Assembly: GCF_024655635.1 (NCBI RefSeq)
Contig: NZ_JANLGI010000001.1
Span: 248,001 to 312,000 of the forward strand
Direction of reading: 5' to 3'
Source of the DNA: Allobosea sp. 47.2.35
Lineage (GTDB): Bacteria > Pseudomonadota > Alphaproteobacteria > Rhizobiales > Beijerinckiaceae
DNA length: 64,000 nt
Shown here: positions 8,731 through 17,921 of the stretch, one piece after another
Numbering within the stretch: position 1 is the first letter of the stretch
Layout of the letters: the number at the start of each line of letters is the position of its first letter
The notes under the pieces: generated by a model
Told to the model about the DNA's origin: nothing
Database searches by the model: none
Seen by the model: the letters and a program-made list of their open reading frames with translations, nothing else
Position numbers and translations under genes: made by a program

Positions 8731-9590
8731 TGAGCGTTCCGGTTCTGAAGCGGGCGGGCGATCTTCTCGCCCGCTACGATGTGCTGATCAGCGATGTCTG
8801 GGGCGTGGTGCATGACGGGCTCTGGGCGCTGGAGCCGGCTTGCGAGGCGCTGATGGCCTATCGCGAGCGCGGCGGCACGGTGGTGCTGCTCTCGAATGCG
8901 CCGGGGCCGTCGCAGCAGGTCGCCGGGTTGCTCGACGCCAAGCGCGTGCCGCGCGAGGCCTGGGACCGGCTGGTCACCTCCGGCGACGTCACGCGCGCCC
9001 TGATCGCGCAGAGCCACCACAAGCGCGCCTATCATATCGGCTGGCAGAGCGACCGGGCCGTGTTCGACGGACTCGATGTCGAACTGGTGGGCGAGGACAA
9101 GGCCGATATCGTCGTCGCGACCGAACTCAACGACTACCGCACCGAGACGCCGGAGCAGTACCGCCCGCTGCTGGAGCGCTTCGCCCGGCGCGGCCTGCCC
9201 TTCATCTGCGGCAATCCCGATCTCGTCGTGCATGTCGGCGAGGACCTGCTGCCCTGCGCCGGTGCGCTGGCGACGATCTACGAAGAACTCGGCGGCTCCG
9301 TCGCCTGGGCCGGCAAGCCCTACCGCCCGGCCTATGACCTCGCATTGGCAGCCGCTGCCGACGCGCGAGGCGGCCGCTCGGTCGAGCCCAGCAAGGTGCT
9401 GGTGATCGGCGATGCGGTGCGCACCGATCTGGCCGGCGCGCGCCTGATGGGCTTCGACAGCCTCTTCATTGCGGGAGGCATCCATCGCGACGAGACGATG
9501 CGAGGCGGGGAGGTCGACGCGGCCGGCCTCGCCAGGGTGCTGGACGAGCTTCCCGTCCAGCCGATCGCGGCGATGGGCGCGCTGGCCTGA
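8730..9590 (+). CDS. HAD superfamily class IIA hydrolase (TIGR01459 type, NagD-like)
   Basis: 286 residues. Motif I ISDVWGVVHDG around 20-30 (nucleophile Asp followed by VWG), motif II LLSNAPGP, and motif III/IV VLVIGDAVRTDLAGARLMGFDSLFIAGG near the C-terminus. It resembles the NagD/PGPase subgroup with a C2 cap. The probable substrate is a small sugar phosphate or nucleotide; nothing more specific can be read. The start ATG overlaps the kinase stop (ATGA), so the two are co-translated and may act on related sugar phosphates. Convergent with the exporter gene that follows. Confidence 0.8.
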   Translation: MSVPVLKRAGDLLARYDVLISDVWGVVHDGLWALEPACEALMAYRERGGTVVLLSNAPGPSQQVAGLLDAKRVPREAWDRLVTSGDVTRALIAQSHHKRAYHIGWQSDRAVFDGLDVELVGEDKADIVVATELNDYRTETPEQYRPLLERFARRGLPFICGNPDLVVHVGEDLLPCAGALATIYEELGGSVAWAGKPYRPAYDLALAAAADARGGRSVEPSKVLVIGDAVRTDLAGARLMGFDSLFIAGGIHRDETMRGGEVDAAGLARVLDELPVQPIAAMGALA

Positions 9591-9602
9591 AGGCCAGCGC
9601 TA

Positions 9603-11132
9603 TTAGTGCGCGTCGCCCGTGCGGGCGTCGCGCAGGGTCGTCAGCGTGATGACGATGCAGAGCAGCATGCCGATGATCGACAGGATCGCTGCCGCGCGGA
9701 AGCCGACCATGAAGGCTTCGCTGGCCCGCGCCAGCATCGGCCCGGCCTGATCGGGCGAGAGCCCCGTTGCCAGTGCCAGCGCACCGCCCAAAGTCGAGCG
9801 TGCGGGAGCCAGCGCATCCGCACTGACGCCGGACACCGCGACATCCGCCATGCGGCTGCGATAGAGCGCGGCGCCCAGGCTGCCGAGCACGGCGATGCCG
9901 AGCGCGCCGCCCAGTTCGGCTGACGTCTCCGACATGGCCGAGGCCGCGCCGGTGCGCTCGGGCGGGGCGGAGCCGACGACGATGCCGGTCGTCAGCGTGA
10001 TCACCGGCGTGAAGCCGATCGAGAACACGACCGAGGCCGCGACGATCTGGATCAGATTCGGAGCGAAGACGAGCCAGACGAAGCCAAGCGCCGAGAGCGC
10101 CATGCCGCCGGCCATCAATGTCGCGGGCTTGTAGCGCCCGACGAGCGCAGGCGTGACGAAGGAGGCGAGCGTGAAGGCGATAGCCGAAGGCAGTGACCAG
10201 AGCCCGGCCTGAAGCGGCGTCAAACCGGCGACGAGCTGGAAATACTGCGCCATGAAGATGAAGCTGCCGAACATGAAGAGGATGCCGGCGAGGTTGATCG
10301 CCAGCGCCGCCCGGAAGGCGGGAATCCGGAACATCGCGAGATCGACCATCGGATCGGCGAGCCGCTTCTGACGGCGAATGAAGATCAGGACGAAAGCAAG
10401 GCCGACAAGGATGGCCGCTGCGGCCAGCCAGTCGAAGCCTTCGGCTGCCCAATGCTTGATGCCGTAGACAAGGCTCAGCACGGCGGCGAGCGAGAGTAAT
10501 GCGCTGAAGACATCCAGGTTGCCGGCGTTGGGGGCGCGGTATTCCGGCAGCAGGATCGGGCCGATCGCGAGTAGCAGCAGCATCGGCGGCACGGCGATCA
10601 GGAAGACCGAGCCCCACCAAAAATACTCGATCAGGAAGCCGCCGACGACCGGGCCGATGATGGCGCCGGCCGAGAAGCTGGCGATCCACATCGAGATCGC
10701 GAAGGTGCGTTCCTTCTCGTCGGTGAACATCACGGTGATCAGCGAGAGGGTGGAGGGCGCCAGCGTCGCGCCAGCGATGCCGAGCACGGCGCGCATCGCG
10801 ATCAGCATCTCCGCGCTGTTCGAGAAGGCTGCGACCGTCGAGGCGACGCCGAAGAAGGCGGCGCCGATCATCAGCAGGCGGCGCCGGCCGATGCGGTCTC
10901 CCAGCGTGCCCATGGTCATCAGGAAGCCGGCGACCATGAAGCCGTAGATGTCGATGATCCAGAGGAGCTGGCTGGCGCTCGGCCTCAACTCGCGCGTCAG
11001 CGTCGGCACCGCGAGGTTCAGCACCGTCAGATCCATCGAATAGAGCATGCAGGGCAGGGCGATCGCGATCAGGCCGAGCCATTCGCGCCGCGTCGCCTTC
11101 TCACCCCGGGTCGAAGCGGGTGCCGCCGTCAT
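9603..11132 (-). CDS. MFS multidrug exporter, DHA2 (14-helix) family
   Basis: 509 residues when started at the ATG at 11132 (MTAAPAST). A longer frame upstream is open but runs into the neighbouring gene, so I reject it. Motif A of MFS proteins is seen in GTLGDRIGRRRLLMIG and motif C in the long Gly/Pro-rich helix GAIIGPVVGGFLIE. The order of hydrophobic segments fits 14 transmembrane helices, as in SmvA/EmrB-type drug:H+ antiporters of the inner membrane. The start LPCMLYSMDLTVLNLAVPTL is typical of the DHA2/SmvA group. Substrates cannot be predicted. Same strand as the large membrane protein, 101 bp apart. Confidence 0.88.
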   Translation of the reverse strand: MTAAPASTRGEKATRREWLGLIAIALPCMLYSMDLTVLNLAVPTLTRELRPSASQLLWIIDIYGFMVAGFLMTMGTLGDRIGRRRLLMIGAAFFGVASTVAAFSNSAEMLIAMRAVLGIAGATLAPSTLSLITVMFTDEKERTFAISMWIASFSAGAIIGPVVGGFLIEYFWWGSVFLIAVPPMLLLLAIGPILLPEYRAPNAGNLDVFSALLSLAAVLSLVYGIKHWAAEGFDWLAAAAILVGLAFVLIFIRRQKRLADPMVDLAMFRIPAFRAALAINLAGILFMFGSFIFMAQYFQLVAGLTPLQAGLWSLPSAIAFTLASFVTPALVGRYKPATLMAGGMALSALGFVWLVFAPNLIQIVAASVVFSIGFTPVITLTTGIVVGSAPPERTGAASAMSETSAELGGALGIAVLGSLGAALYRSRMADVAVSGVSADALAPARSTLGGALALATGLSPDQAGPMLARASEAFMVGFRAAAILSIIGMLLCIVITLTTLRDARTGDAH

Positions 11133-11233
11133 GGTTGTCTCGCAAGTCTGGTTATCACGCGGGGCTCTCTGCCACGACAGCGCGGCCAAAACTGGCAGGA
11201 GAGGCGTTTTCGCCGCTTGGCCGAGGCCCGCCG

Positions 11234-13597
11234 CTAGCCCGGCTGTGTTGCCGGAGGCTTGCGCAGATGCGTGGCGATGTCCTGCCAGAGGCCGTGCAGC
11301 GGGCGGAAGACGAAGCGCACCGTCGACTTGCCGGGCGGCACGACGACCGCCCGGAACAGGACGTTGGCGCGCAGCAATTCGGCCGGCTGGCCGTCGATCT
11401 CGACCTGCCACCAATGATGCCAGACATCGTTGAGCACTAGATAGCCGCCGCGCGCCGTCTCGGCCGCGAGCGTCACGGTCGTGGTTCCGTAGTCGCGGAT
11501 CGCGACGCTGTTTTGCCCGAGCGGGCCGGTTGGCAGCGGCGGGGGATCACGGTCGAGCAGGACGGTCCGGCGTGGATCGAAACCTTCGGGCCATGCACCG
11601 GTCCTGAGGATCGCGTCGAAATCCGCCTTCCGGGCGTCGGTCACCAGCAGCACGCGCGGCAGGGCGCGCGGGTTCTCGTAGACGAAGGCGTCCTTGGTGC
11701 GGGCGATCTGCCTGAGGTCGCCGGGCTTCAGGCGCTTGTCGATCTGCTCGGCGGGTACGCCCGTCGCGATGAAACGCAGGCCGAGCATGTCGGCGAGCAG
11801 CGAGCGGTAGCCCGGCATCAGGGCTGAGAAGGCGCGCTGGTCGGGCAGGGCGACATGGTCTCCGGCACCGGTCGCCTTGCTGTAGAGGCCGAGCCGCAGC
11901 GGGTTGTACCCCAGCGTGTTGTCGAGATCGTGCACGAGGCTGGCATTGGGCCAATGGAAGTCGATGCCCGCGAGCTCGATGCGGTCGCGCCGGTCGGGAG
12001 CGGCCGTGCGAGCCGTCTCGCGCTTCAACAGGGCGATGGTATCGTTGCTGCTGTCCTTGCGCAGGACGTCATAGGTCTTGGCGGGCAGGGCAGTGGATTC
12101 GCTTGGGCCGTTGTTGACCGAGAGGTCCATGGTCAGCGTCGCCGCCAGAACCATGGTCGCGGCCAGAACGGAACCGCGTTGCGCCAGTCCGCGCGCGGCG
12201 ACGAGGCCGCCGAGCGAGAGCAGGCCGCAGAGCGCCGCGATGACGAGCGGCATGGTTGCGACAGGGATGCGCCCGACCGTCCAGGCCAGCCAGAGCGCGA
12301 GCGCGAGCGCGCCGGCGAAGATGAGCGCCTCCAGGGCGCGATGCCAAGGCCGCGCCTTGGGCGCCGTGCCGGTCATGACGAGATGGGTCAGATAGCCGCC
12401 GAGCAGGGCGAGCAAGGCGCCGAGGATGAAGAGCGCATCGGCGGGACGGCGGTAGAAGCTGATGCCGGGCAGCTCGAACAGTACGCGGAAGGCCGGCGTG
12501 TAGCGGCCGAGCGCGAAGAGCAGGACGATGATCGCCGCGACGGTGAGCGGGACGATCTCGCGACGCCAGAGCGCGCCGCGGACGAGGCCGATGGTGAGGA
12601 TCAGGCCCATCGGCAGCAGGCCGAGATAGAGCTGGCTCATGTTGCGCGCGAGGAAGAGGCTGAGGGGGCCGAAGCGCGCTTCCCAGGCCGGGCTAGGGGC
12701 ACCCCAGAAATCGGCGAGTGGCCCGGCCGCGCCATAGAGATTGGCGAAAAGCCCGGTCAGCAAGGCAGCCGGATGGAGCGAGCCCTTGCCGGCCTCGACG
12801 AAATCGATGACGGGACGGTTCGATTCCTGCGCGATGAAGGCAGTCAGCAGGATCGGCACGGTCGCGACGAGGATGGCACCGAGCGTTCCGGCGACGAGCG
12901 GCGGCAGGCTGGCGCGGAAGGCCCGCCATGGGCTTCGCGCCATCAGGATGGCGGCGATGGTGAGCCCAGCGAGGACATAGACGCCGAGGAGTGCGACCTG
13001 ATCGCGCCCCAGCACCATGAAGCCGGAGACGATGCCGGCGGCGAAGCCATAGCCGATCGAGCTGCGCTCCAGCGCCCGCGAGAGCAGGAAGAGCGTGATC
13101 GCGAAATAGCCGAGGCTCAGCACTTGCCCGACATGCTGGATACGCCAGGCCGCCGCTGCGCCAAAGGCGAAGGACAGGGCCGCAACCACTGCTCCCGCTG
13201 GATGCCAGCCGCGATCCCGAAAGATCACGACGATCGACAGCGCTCCAAGCAGCAAGGTGCCGAGCAGGGCACCGTCGCTCCAGCGGAAATCCGGAGCCGG
13301 GTTCAGCGCCGCGATCAGGGCGAAGGAGGGCGAGAAGATCAGCGATTGCGGATCGGCGACCTGTGGCGAGCCGGAAAAGACATAGGGCGTCCAGAAGGGC
13401 GAGAGGCCCTTGTGGAAGGTATCGGCGAGAAACTGGAGCTGCGGATGGAAATGCGCCTTGGCATCCCAGGGGATGGTCAGCGTGCCCGAAAGCCAGGGCC
13501 AGGACAGAGCGAGCCAGGCGATGAACACGATCGCGCAGACGCTGGCGAGCGGCCAGCGTCCGGGGCTGTCGGGCAGGGTGTCGTCGGGCGCGGGCAT
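11234..13597 (-). CDS. Large YfhO-like polytopic membrane protein (possible GT-C glycosyltransferase)
   Basis: 787 residues. About 12 hydrophobic helices occupy roughly residues 15-520, followed by a soluble C-terminal domain (about 525-787) containing VWHHWWQVEIDG and FRPLHGLWQDIA. The first extracytoplasmic loop has WDAKAHFHPQLQFLADTF, similar to the acidic loop of GT-C lipid-linked sugar transferases and YfhO proteins, and ISFYRRPADALF lies in a central loop. It probably acts on cell-surface glycans at the outer face of the inner membrane; substrate unknown. Next to RibA on the same strand (31-bp gap). Confidence 0.7.
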   Translation of the reverse strand: MPAPDDTLPDSPGRWPLASVCAIVFIAWLALSWPWLSGTLTIPWDAKAHFHPQLQFLADTFHKGLSPFWTPYVFSGSPQVADPQSLIFSPSFALIAALNPAPDFRWSDGALLGTLLLGALSIVVIFRDRGWHPAGAVVAALSFAFGAAAAWRIQHVGQVLSLGYFAITLFLLSRALERSSIGYGFAAGIVSGFMVLGRDQVALLGVYVLAGLTIAAILMARSPWRAFRASLPPLVAGTLGAILVATVPILLTAFIAQESNRPVIDFVEAGKGSLHPAALLTGLFANLYGAAGPLADFWGAPSPAWEARFGPLSLFLARNMSQLYLGLLPMGLILTIGLVRGALWRREIVPLTVAAIIVLLFALGRYTPAFRVLFELPGISFYRRPADALFILGALLALLGGYLTHLVMTGTAPKARPWHRALEALIFAGALALALWLAWTVGRIPVATMPLVIAALCGLLSLGGLVAARGLAQRGSVLAATMVLAATLTMDLSVNNGPSESTALPAKTYDVLRKDSSNDTIALLKRETARTAAPDRRDRIELAGIDFHWPNASLVHDLDNTLGYNPLRLGLYSKATGAGDHVALPDQRAFSALMPGYRSLLADMLGLRFIATGVPAEQIDKRLKPGDLRQIARTKDAFVYENPRALPRVLLVTDARKADFDAILRTGAWPEGFDPRRTVLLDRDPPPLPTGPLGQNSVAIRDYGTTTVTLAAETARGGYLVLNDVWHHWWQVEIDGQPAELLRANVLFRAVVVPPGKSTVRFVFRPLHGLWQDIATHLRKPPATQPG

Positions 13598-13628
13598 CAG
13601 CCTGGCCTGATCACGGGCGGGATCGGGG

Positions 13629-14756
13629 TCAATCCGTCGGGGCGGCGCGCGCCATCAGCGCGTCCATGTCGATGAAATGGCCGGCGCGGTCGCGCTTGGA
13701 GGCGAGATAGCGGACGTTGTGTGCGTTCGGGCGCCCGAGCACGCGCTGGGTCGCGGCGACCTCGAGCCCGGCGGCCTCGATCGCGCCGATCTTCTGTGGG
13801 TTGTTGGTCAGCGCCACGACGCTGGCAACGCCGAGCTGCTTCAGCATGGTCGCGGCGAAGTCGAAATGGCGCTGGTCGAGATCGAAGCCGAGGACCTCGT
13901 CGGCGTCATAGGTGTCCCAGCCCTGGCTCTGCAGCTTGTAGGCGCGCATCTTGTTGGAGATGCCGTTGCCGCGGCCTTCCTGGTCGAGATAGAGCAGGAT
14001 GCCGCCCTCGTTCTCGGCCATCCACTGCACGGTCTCGCGGAGCTGGTCGCCGCAATCGCATTTCAGCGAACCGAACAGGTCCCCGGTCAGGCAGGCTGAG
14101 TGCAGGCGCACCGGCACGGCAGACGCAAGGTCGGGCTTGCCGACGATGATCGCGACCTGATCGCGCAGGCCCTCACCGCCGCGGAAGACGACGAATTCGG
14201 TGTCGGGCGCGCCTTCGAGCGGCACCGGGGCGCGGCCGACGATCTTCAGCGTCGCCGCCTGCTCGGCGCGGTAGCCGTTTACGGCGGCGATCGCGACCTC
14301 GACGAGCGGCTCGTTCGCGACGGTCTCGGCGCTTACGGGAACGAGGATCACGGCCGGCAGCACGAGCGAGAGGCGGGCGAGTTCCAGCGCGGCCTCGTCC
14401 AAGGCCGAGGCCGGGGCGACGGGCGCATCCATGCGGCCGTCGAGCTTGAGTGCGAGTGTTTCGATGCGGCTGGTGTCGATGGTCGGAAGTGCAAAAATCC
14501 CGGTCTCCAGGCGCCCCTTGGCACCGAGCCGGCGCAAGCGCGCAGCGCTCAGCACGAGATGGCCGCGGCCCTGTGCCAGGCCATCGAAGCGGCGGGCGAG
14601 TTCGGCGTCGGCGAGCTCGGCGGCAAGGGCGAGCGCCAATCGCTCGCCATCGCGGAGCAGGACGGGGCGGCCGGCGCGAAACTCGGCGATCGCCCGTTCG
14701 ACCTTCACGAGATCCGTCTGGAGGGATGGGCCGAAGAGCGTACGCGACTCAGGCAT
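13629..14756 (-). CDS. ribA: GTP cyclohydrolase II with a decayed RibB-like N-terminal domain
   Basis: 375 residues. The C-terminal half (about 185-370) is a complete RibA domain: Zn ligands Cys222, Cys233 and Cys235 (LHSACLTGDLFGSLKCDCG), DQEGRGNG at 258-265, and the TNNPQKIGAIEAAGLEV segment. The N-terminal 180 residues (ERAIAEFRAGRPVLLRDGERL) echo the start of 3,4-dihydroxybutanone-phosphate synthase but lack its acidic DREDEGD-type catalytic loop, so the RibB activity is lost. The enzyme opens GTP to the diaminopyrimidinone precursor of riboflavin. I chose the ATG at 14756; the frame stays open to 15026. Divergent from cytochrome b561. Confidence 0.9.
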   Translation of the reverse strand: MPESRTLFGPSLQTDLVKVERAIAEFRAGRPVLLRDGERLALALAAELADAELARRFDGLAQGRGHLVLSAARLRRLGAKGRLETGIFALPTIDTSRIETLALKLDGRMDAPVAPASALDEAALELARLSLVLPAVILVPVSAETVANEPLVEVAIAAVNGYRAEQAATLKIVGRAPVPLEGAPDTEFVVFRGGEGLRDQVAIIVGKPDLASAVPVRLHSACLTGDLFGSLKCDCGDQLRETVQWMAENEGGILLYLDQEGRGNGISNKMRAYKLQSQGWDTYDADEVLGFDLDQRHFDFAATMLKQLGVASVVALTNNPQKIGAIEAAGLEVAATQRVLGRPNAHNVRYLASKRDRAGHFIDMDALMARAAPTD

Positions 14757-15012
14757 CGAAAAGTCCGTCAGATTGGGCCGGCGAACGGCCGAGGGGGCAT
14801 CCAGGGCACCATCGGGTATCGATATAGGGCCTTGCAGTGCGCTCTGCCAGCAACGTGGCGGGCGGGGCGCCGGTTCCATGATCAAAACCGCGTCAGATGA
14901 TGTCCGTCGGCAAGCGAAAACGGGAACTTTCGGAGCATGTCGTCGTCCTATGGGCGCACGCGCTTGAACGTGAGATGAATATCGTTTCGGCAGCAGGTGA
15001 GGAGGCTTTCCG

Positions 15013-15576
15013 ATGCAAGGCGACATGCCGGCAACCCGCGTCTACAGCCCGGTTGCCCGGGCCCTGCACTGGATCACCGTGGTCGCGGTCTTCGCGATGA
15101 TCCCGGTCGGGCTCGCGATGAGCTATCGCGGCAATGTCCTGAATATCTGGGATGGGCTGACCAACGGGCTCTACAGCGCCCATAAGCTCGTCGGTTTCCT
15201 GTTGCTCTGGCTGATGGTCGGGCGCCTGGCCTATCGCCTGCTGCACGGTGCGCCGCTGGACGAGCCGACTCTGGCCTGGTGGCAGAAGGCCGCCTCGCAT
15301 CTGGTGCACTGGTTGCTCTACGGCCTGCTGATCGTCGTGCCGCTGCTCGGCTGGATCGGAGTGTCATTGTTTCCGGCACTGACGATCTTCGATCTGTTCA
15401 ACCTGCCGGCGCTGGCGAAGCCCAACGAGGACGCGGCCAAGCGCGTGCTCGACATCCACGGCAAGCTCGCGCTGGCGATCGGGGCGCTCGCGCTGATGCA
15501 TATCGGCGCCGCCCTGCATCACTACCTGATCCTCAAGGATGGCGTGATGCGGCGCATGCTGCCATGGCTGAAGTAG
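15013..15576 (+). CDS. Cytochrome b561 family membrane cytochrome
   Basis: 187 residues, four transmembrane helices. Conserved histidines that can ligate haem b occur at 19 (RALHWITV), 57 (SAHKLVG), 99 (LVHWLLYG), 149 (DIHGKLA) and 163 (LMHIGAALHH). It matches the YodB/CybB type of di-haem quinol-oxidising cytochrome of the inner membrane. An ATG two codons upstream of MPATRV is used here. It is wedged between RibA and the methyltransferase, facing the latter (7-bp gap). Confidence 0.9.
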   Translation: MQGDMPATRVYSPVARALHWITVVAVFAMIPVGLAMSYRGNVLNIWDGLTNGLYSAHKLVGFLLLWLMVGRLAYRLLHGAPLDEPTLAWWQKAASHLVHWLLYGLLIVVPLLGWIGVSLFPALTIFDLFNLPALAKPNEDAAKRVLDIHGKLALAIGALALMHIGAALHHYLILKDGVMRRMLPWLK

Positions 15577-15583
15577 CGCCCGG

Positions 15584-16423
15584 CTAGATCGGCCGAGCCC
15601 AGAGGTCCTGATGGCCGACCATAGCTGATTGGGCTTCGCGGCGTGCGGCGAGCCAATCCGCGATCGTTTTGGCATCGAGGCGGCCAGTTTCGCCGACGGC
15701 CATGGCGATGCCTTCAGCCAAGGCCTCCTGCAGAGGCCGGCGCTTCGCATCGAGCAGCCAGTTGCTGTCGCCGCTGGAAACGGCGAAGCCCGACTTGCGG
15801 AAGGCTTCGGCCATGAGCTCGCAGGCATCCGGGCCAGCGGCGGGGCCAAAGCCCTTGTCGCGATGCTGATGATCGGTGAAGGCGGCATGGATGCCGATAT
15901 CGGCCGGATGCTCCGGCAGCCAGGTCTCGTGGCCGTCATGAGTCAGCACGGCGTAGAGGGGTAGATGCTGGCTGGCGAGCGCGGCGACGAAGCGCTCGAT
16001 CCAGCGCTTCGAGGCGATATCGAACAGCGCGGCGGCGGTGACGAGGTCAGGCTGCCAACCCAGTACCCATTCTAGATCGGTGTTCAGGTCGACCTTACGG
16101 GTGTCGACCGTGATCGTCTTGTCGCCCTTGGCGAGAACGAGTTCCTCGCCCTGCTCGCGCGCTTCGTCGGCCCAGCCCGTCAGGCGCTCGCGGGCGAAGG
16201 CGAGGAGTTCCGCGTCATGGTCCACGAGCGTCCAGTGCTGGCGGTCGGGCAGGGCGGCGTAGGTCGCGCGCAGGTTGGAGCCGGCGCCGCAGCCGAGATC
16301 GAGCACCGAGAGCGAGGCCTTGTCGGCGAAGTAGCTGCCGACCGCCGCGAGAACCTGCGGATTGCGCGCCGCATGATCTGCGGGCTCGCGCAAGGCGAGC
16401 CATTCCGGAGAGAAACCAGCCAT
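15584..16423 (-). CDS. Class I SAM-dependent methyltransferase of the PTPS-GT4 operon
   Basis: 279 residues starting at the ATG at 16423, whose first base is the last base of the upstream stop codon (TAATG). Motif I is VLDLGCGAGSNLRAT at 40-54, followed by the acidic VDHD of strand 2. There is no other recognisable domain. It is the last gene of the operon dehydrogenase-PTPS-glycosyltransferase-methyltransferase and is tightly coupled to the glycosyltransferase. The acceptor is unknown; the context suggests a small glycosylated pterin-like or pyrimidine-derived metabolite (inference). Confidence 0.8.
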   Translation of the reverse strand: MAGFSPEWLALREPADHAARNPQVLAAVGSYFADKASLSVLDLGCGAGSNLRATYAALPDRQHWTLVDHDAELLAFARERLTGWADEAREQGEELVLAKGDKTITVDTRKVDLNTDLEWVLGWQPDLVTAAALFDIASKRWIERFVAALASQHLPLYAVLTHDGHETWLPEHPADIGIHAAFTDHQHRDKGFGPAAGPDACELMAEAFRKSGFAVSSGDSNWLLDAKRRPLQEALAEGIAMAVGETGRLDAKTIADWLAARREAQSAMVGHQDLWARPI

Positions 16424-17487
16424 TACCCCACCTTTCGGCCGTCGCCGCGCAGGCAGACGTCTGCGACGATGCGCGCGGTCTCGCTCCAACGCGTCAAGTC
16501 GCCGGCTGCGGTCCACGCTGCATCGGCACGCTGCCGACGCTCTGCCGGCGCATCAATCAGTCTCGCGAGTGCCTTGGCAAGTGCCGCTGCGTCGCCGGGC
16601 GGCACCTTGAGGGCTGCAGCATCGGGCAGGGCCTCGGCGCCGGCGCCGCTCAGCGTGGTGACGATCGGCAGGCCGCGTGCCAGCGCCTCGGTCAGCACCA
16701 TGCCGTAACCTTCATAGAGCGATGACATCACGAAAAGATCCGCTTCGTCATAGAGTTGCGCGAGCCTGTCGGCACCGATACCTCCGGCCAGCAAGATCCG
16801 TTCCGAGAGGCCGGCACGGGCGATGCCATCGCGCAATTCCGCTGCCGTCGCGGGCGCGTGATCGGGCGTGCCAGCGATGGTCAGGGTCCAGGGCCGGTCC
16901 GCGATGGCCGTCAGCGCGGCGATGAGGACGCTGTAGCCTTTGCGCGGGATCAGCGAGCCGACGGCGAGAATATGCAGCGCCTCGCCGCGACCGGACCCCT
17001 TCGATCGTGGCGCCGGGTCCGTGCCGGGGATCGCGACGGCGATCTTGTCGGCGGGGACATCGAATTCCGTCGCCAGGGTCAGCTTCGTCGCGGGGCTGGA
17101 GGCCACGACGGCGCGTGCATGGCGCAGCGCCAGGGTTTCGCTGCGACGCAGTGCCGTGGCTACTGCCGGATTGTGTCCGGTCTCCAGCGCCAACGGATGG
17201 TGGACCAGTGCGACCAACCGGTCCGCAAACCGTGCGGCAAGTGCTTCCGGAAAGGCGCCATAGGCGAGGCCATCGACGAGCAGGATGTCGTCGGGTGCGG
17301 TTGCAGCGAGGAGCTTTTCCGTTGCTGTGAAATCGGCCTCAGTCGGAAAGGGGAAGGAGCTGGGCAGCGCGAGATGGCGGGCTTCGATACCCGCTTCACG
17401 CCATTCGCGCAGGAGACGCCGGTCGTAACCGTAGCCGCCTGTCGGCGCGTCGATGTCGCCGGGGATGGCGAAGACGATGGCACTCAC
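16423..17487 (-). CDS. GT4-family glycosyltransferase of the PTPS operon
   Basis: 354 residues, GTG start overlapping the PTPS stop (GTGA). It has the GT-B fold pattern: an N-terminal domain opening VFAIPGDIDAPTGGYGYDRRLL, a glycine-rich turn before LHILAVGSLIPRKGYSVLI (Arg182/Lys183 contact the nucleotide sugar phosphates) and the retaining-GT motif E259-x7-E267 (LYEGYGMVLTEALARGLPIV). Cytoplasmic, using a nucleotide-activated sugar. The acceptor is unknown. Because it is translationally coupled to a pterin-synthase-fold protein and a methyltransferase, a small-molecule acceptor seems likelier than a polysaccharide. Confidence 0.85.
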   Translation of the reverse strand: MSAIVFAIPGDIDAPTGGYGYDRRLLREWREAGIEARHLALPSSFPFPTEADFTATEKLLAATAPDDILLVDGLAYGAFPEALAARFADRLVALVHHPLALETGHNPAVATALRRSETLALRHARAVVASSPATKLTLATEFDVPADKIAVAIPGTDPAPRSKGSGRGEALHILAVGSLIPRKGYSVLIAALTAIADRPWTLTIAGTPDHAPATAAELRDGIARAGLSERILLAGGIGADRLAQLYDEADLFVMSSLYEGYGMVLTEALARGLPIVTTLSGAGAEALPDAAALKVPPGDAAALAKALARLIDAPAERRQRADAAWTAAGDLTRWSETARIVADVCLRGDGRKVG

Positions 17488-17885
17488 GCCAGCGCGCCCT
17501 CATAGCTGGCGCGGGCGAGGTCGGTCTCGTGCAAGGTGACGCGAATCCTGTCCAGCCCCGCGCCGTCGGCGCCGAGCGCGCCGGATTTCGCCGCCGCCGC
17601 CATGGCATCGAAGATGTGCTTGCAGAGGAATTCGGTGGTGGTCAGCACGCCGGCGAATTGCGGGAGGGCGTCGAGGTTCTGATACTTTAACGGCTTCAGC
17701 GTCTCCGCGAGGGTGTCGAGCGCGGCGCCGATATCGACGACGACGTTCTGCCTGTTCAGCGTCTCCCGGAAGAAGGCGACATCGACCACGAAGGTGGCGC
17801 CGTGCATTTTCTGCGCCGGACCGAAGAAGGGATCGGGCAGGGAATGGCCGATCATGATGCGGTCGCGGACTTCGACGGAAAACAT
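17484..17885 (-). CDS. Divergent PTPS/QueD-fold protein lacking the catalytic residues
   Basis: 133 residues with the T-fold pattern of 6-pyruvoyltetrahydropterin synthase / 6-carboxytetrahydropterin synthase: His14 (IGHSL), His28 (MHGATF), the TTTEFL segment (82-87) and the substrate-anchoring Glu120 (LHETD). The family's HGH zinc motif is HGA here (third zinc His replaced by Ala30), no Cys precedes it (PAQKMHG), and the LDH catalytic pair is LKY (66-68). It therefore cannot use the known QueD/PTPS mechanism, although pterin or purine binding through Glu120 may remain. Second gene of the four-gene operon. Annotation as queD would be misleading. Confidence 0.8.
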   Translation of the reverse strand: MFSVEVRDRIMIGHSLPDPFFGPAQKMHGATFVVDVAFFRETLNRQNVVVDIGAALDTLAETLKPLKYQNLDALPQFAGVLTTTEFLCKHIFDAMAAAAKSGALGADGAGLDRIRVTLHETDLARASYEGALA

Positions 17886-17921
17886 GCGATCTCCCGGAGA
17901 TGGGTTGGCGATGCGGCCCGG

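Noticed and set aside
11133-11414. N-terminal extension of the DHA2 exporter frame
   Set aside because: It overlaps the end of the YfhO-like gene, is Arg/Pro-rich and has no transporter character; the ATG at 11132 gives the normal family start.
14757-15026. Extension of RibA to a start at 15026
   Set aside because: Overlaps the cytochrome b561 start, and the added residues do not resemble any RibA; the ATG at 14756 gives a compact protein.
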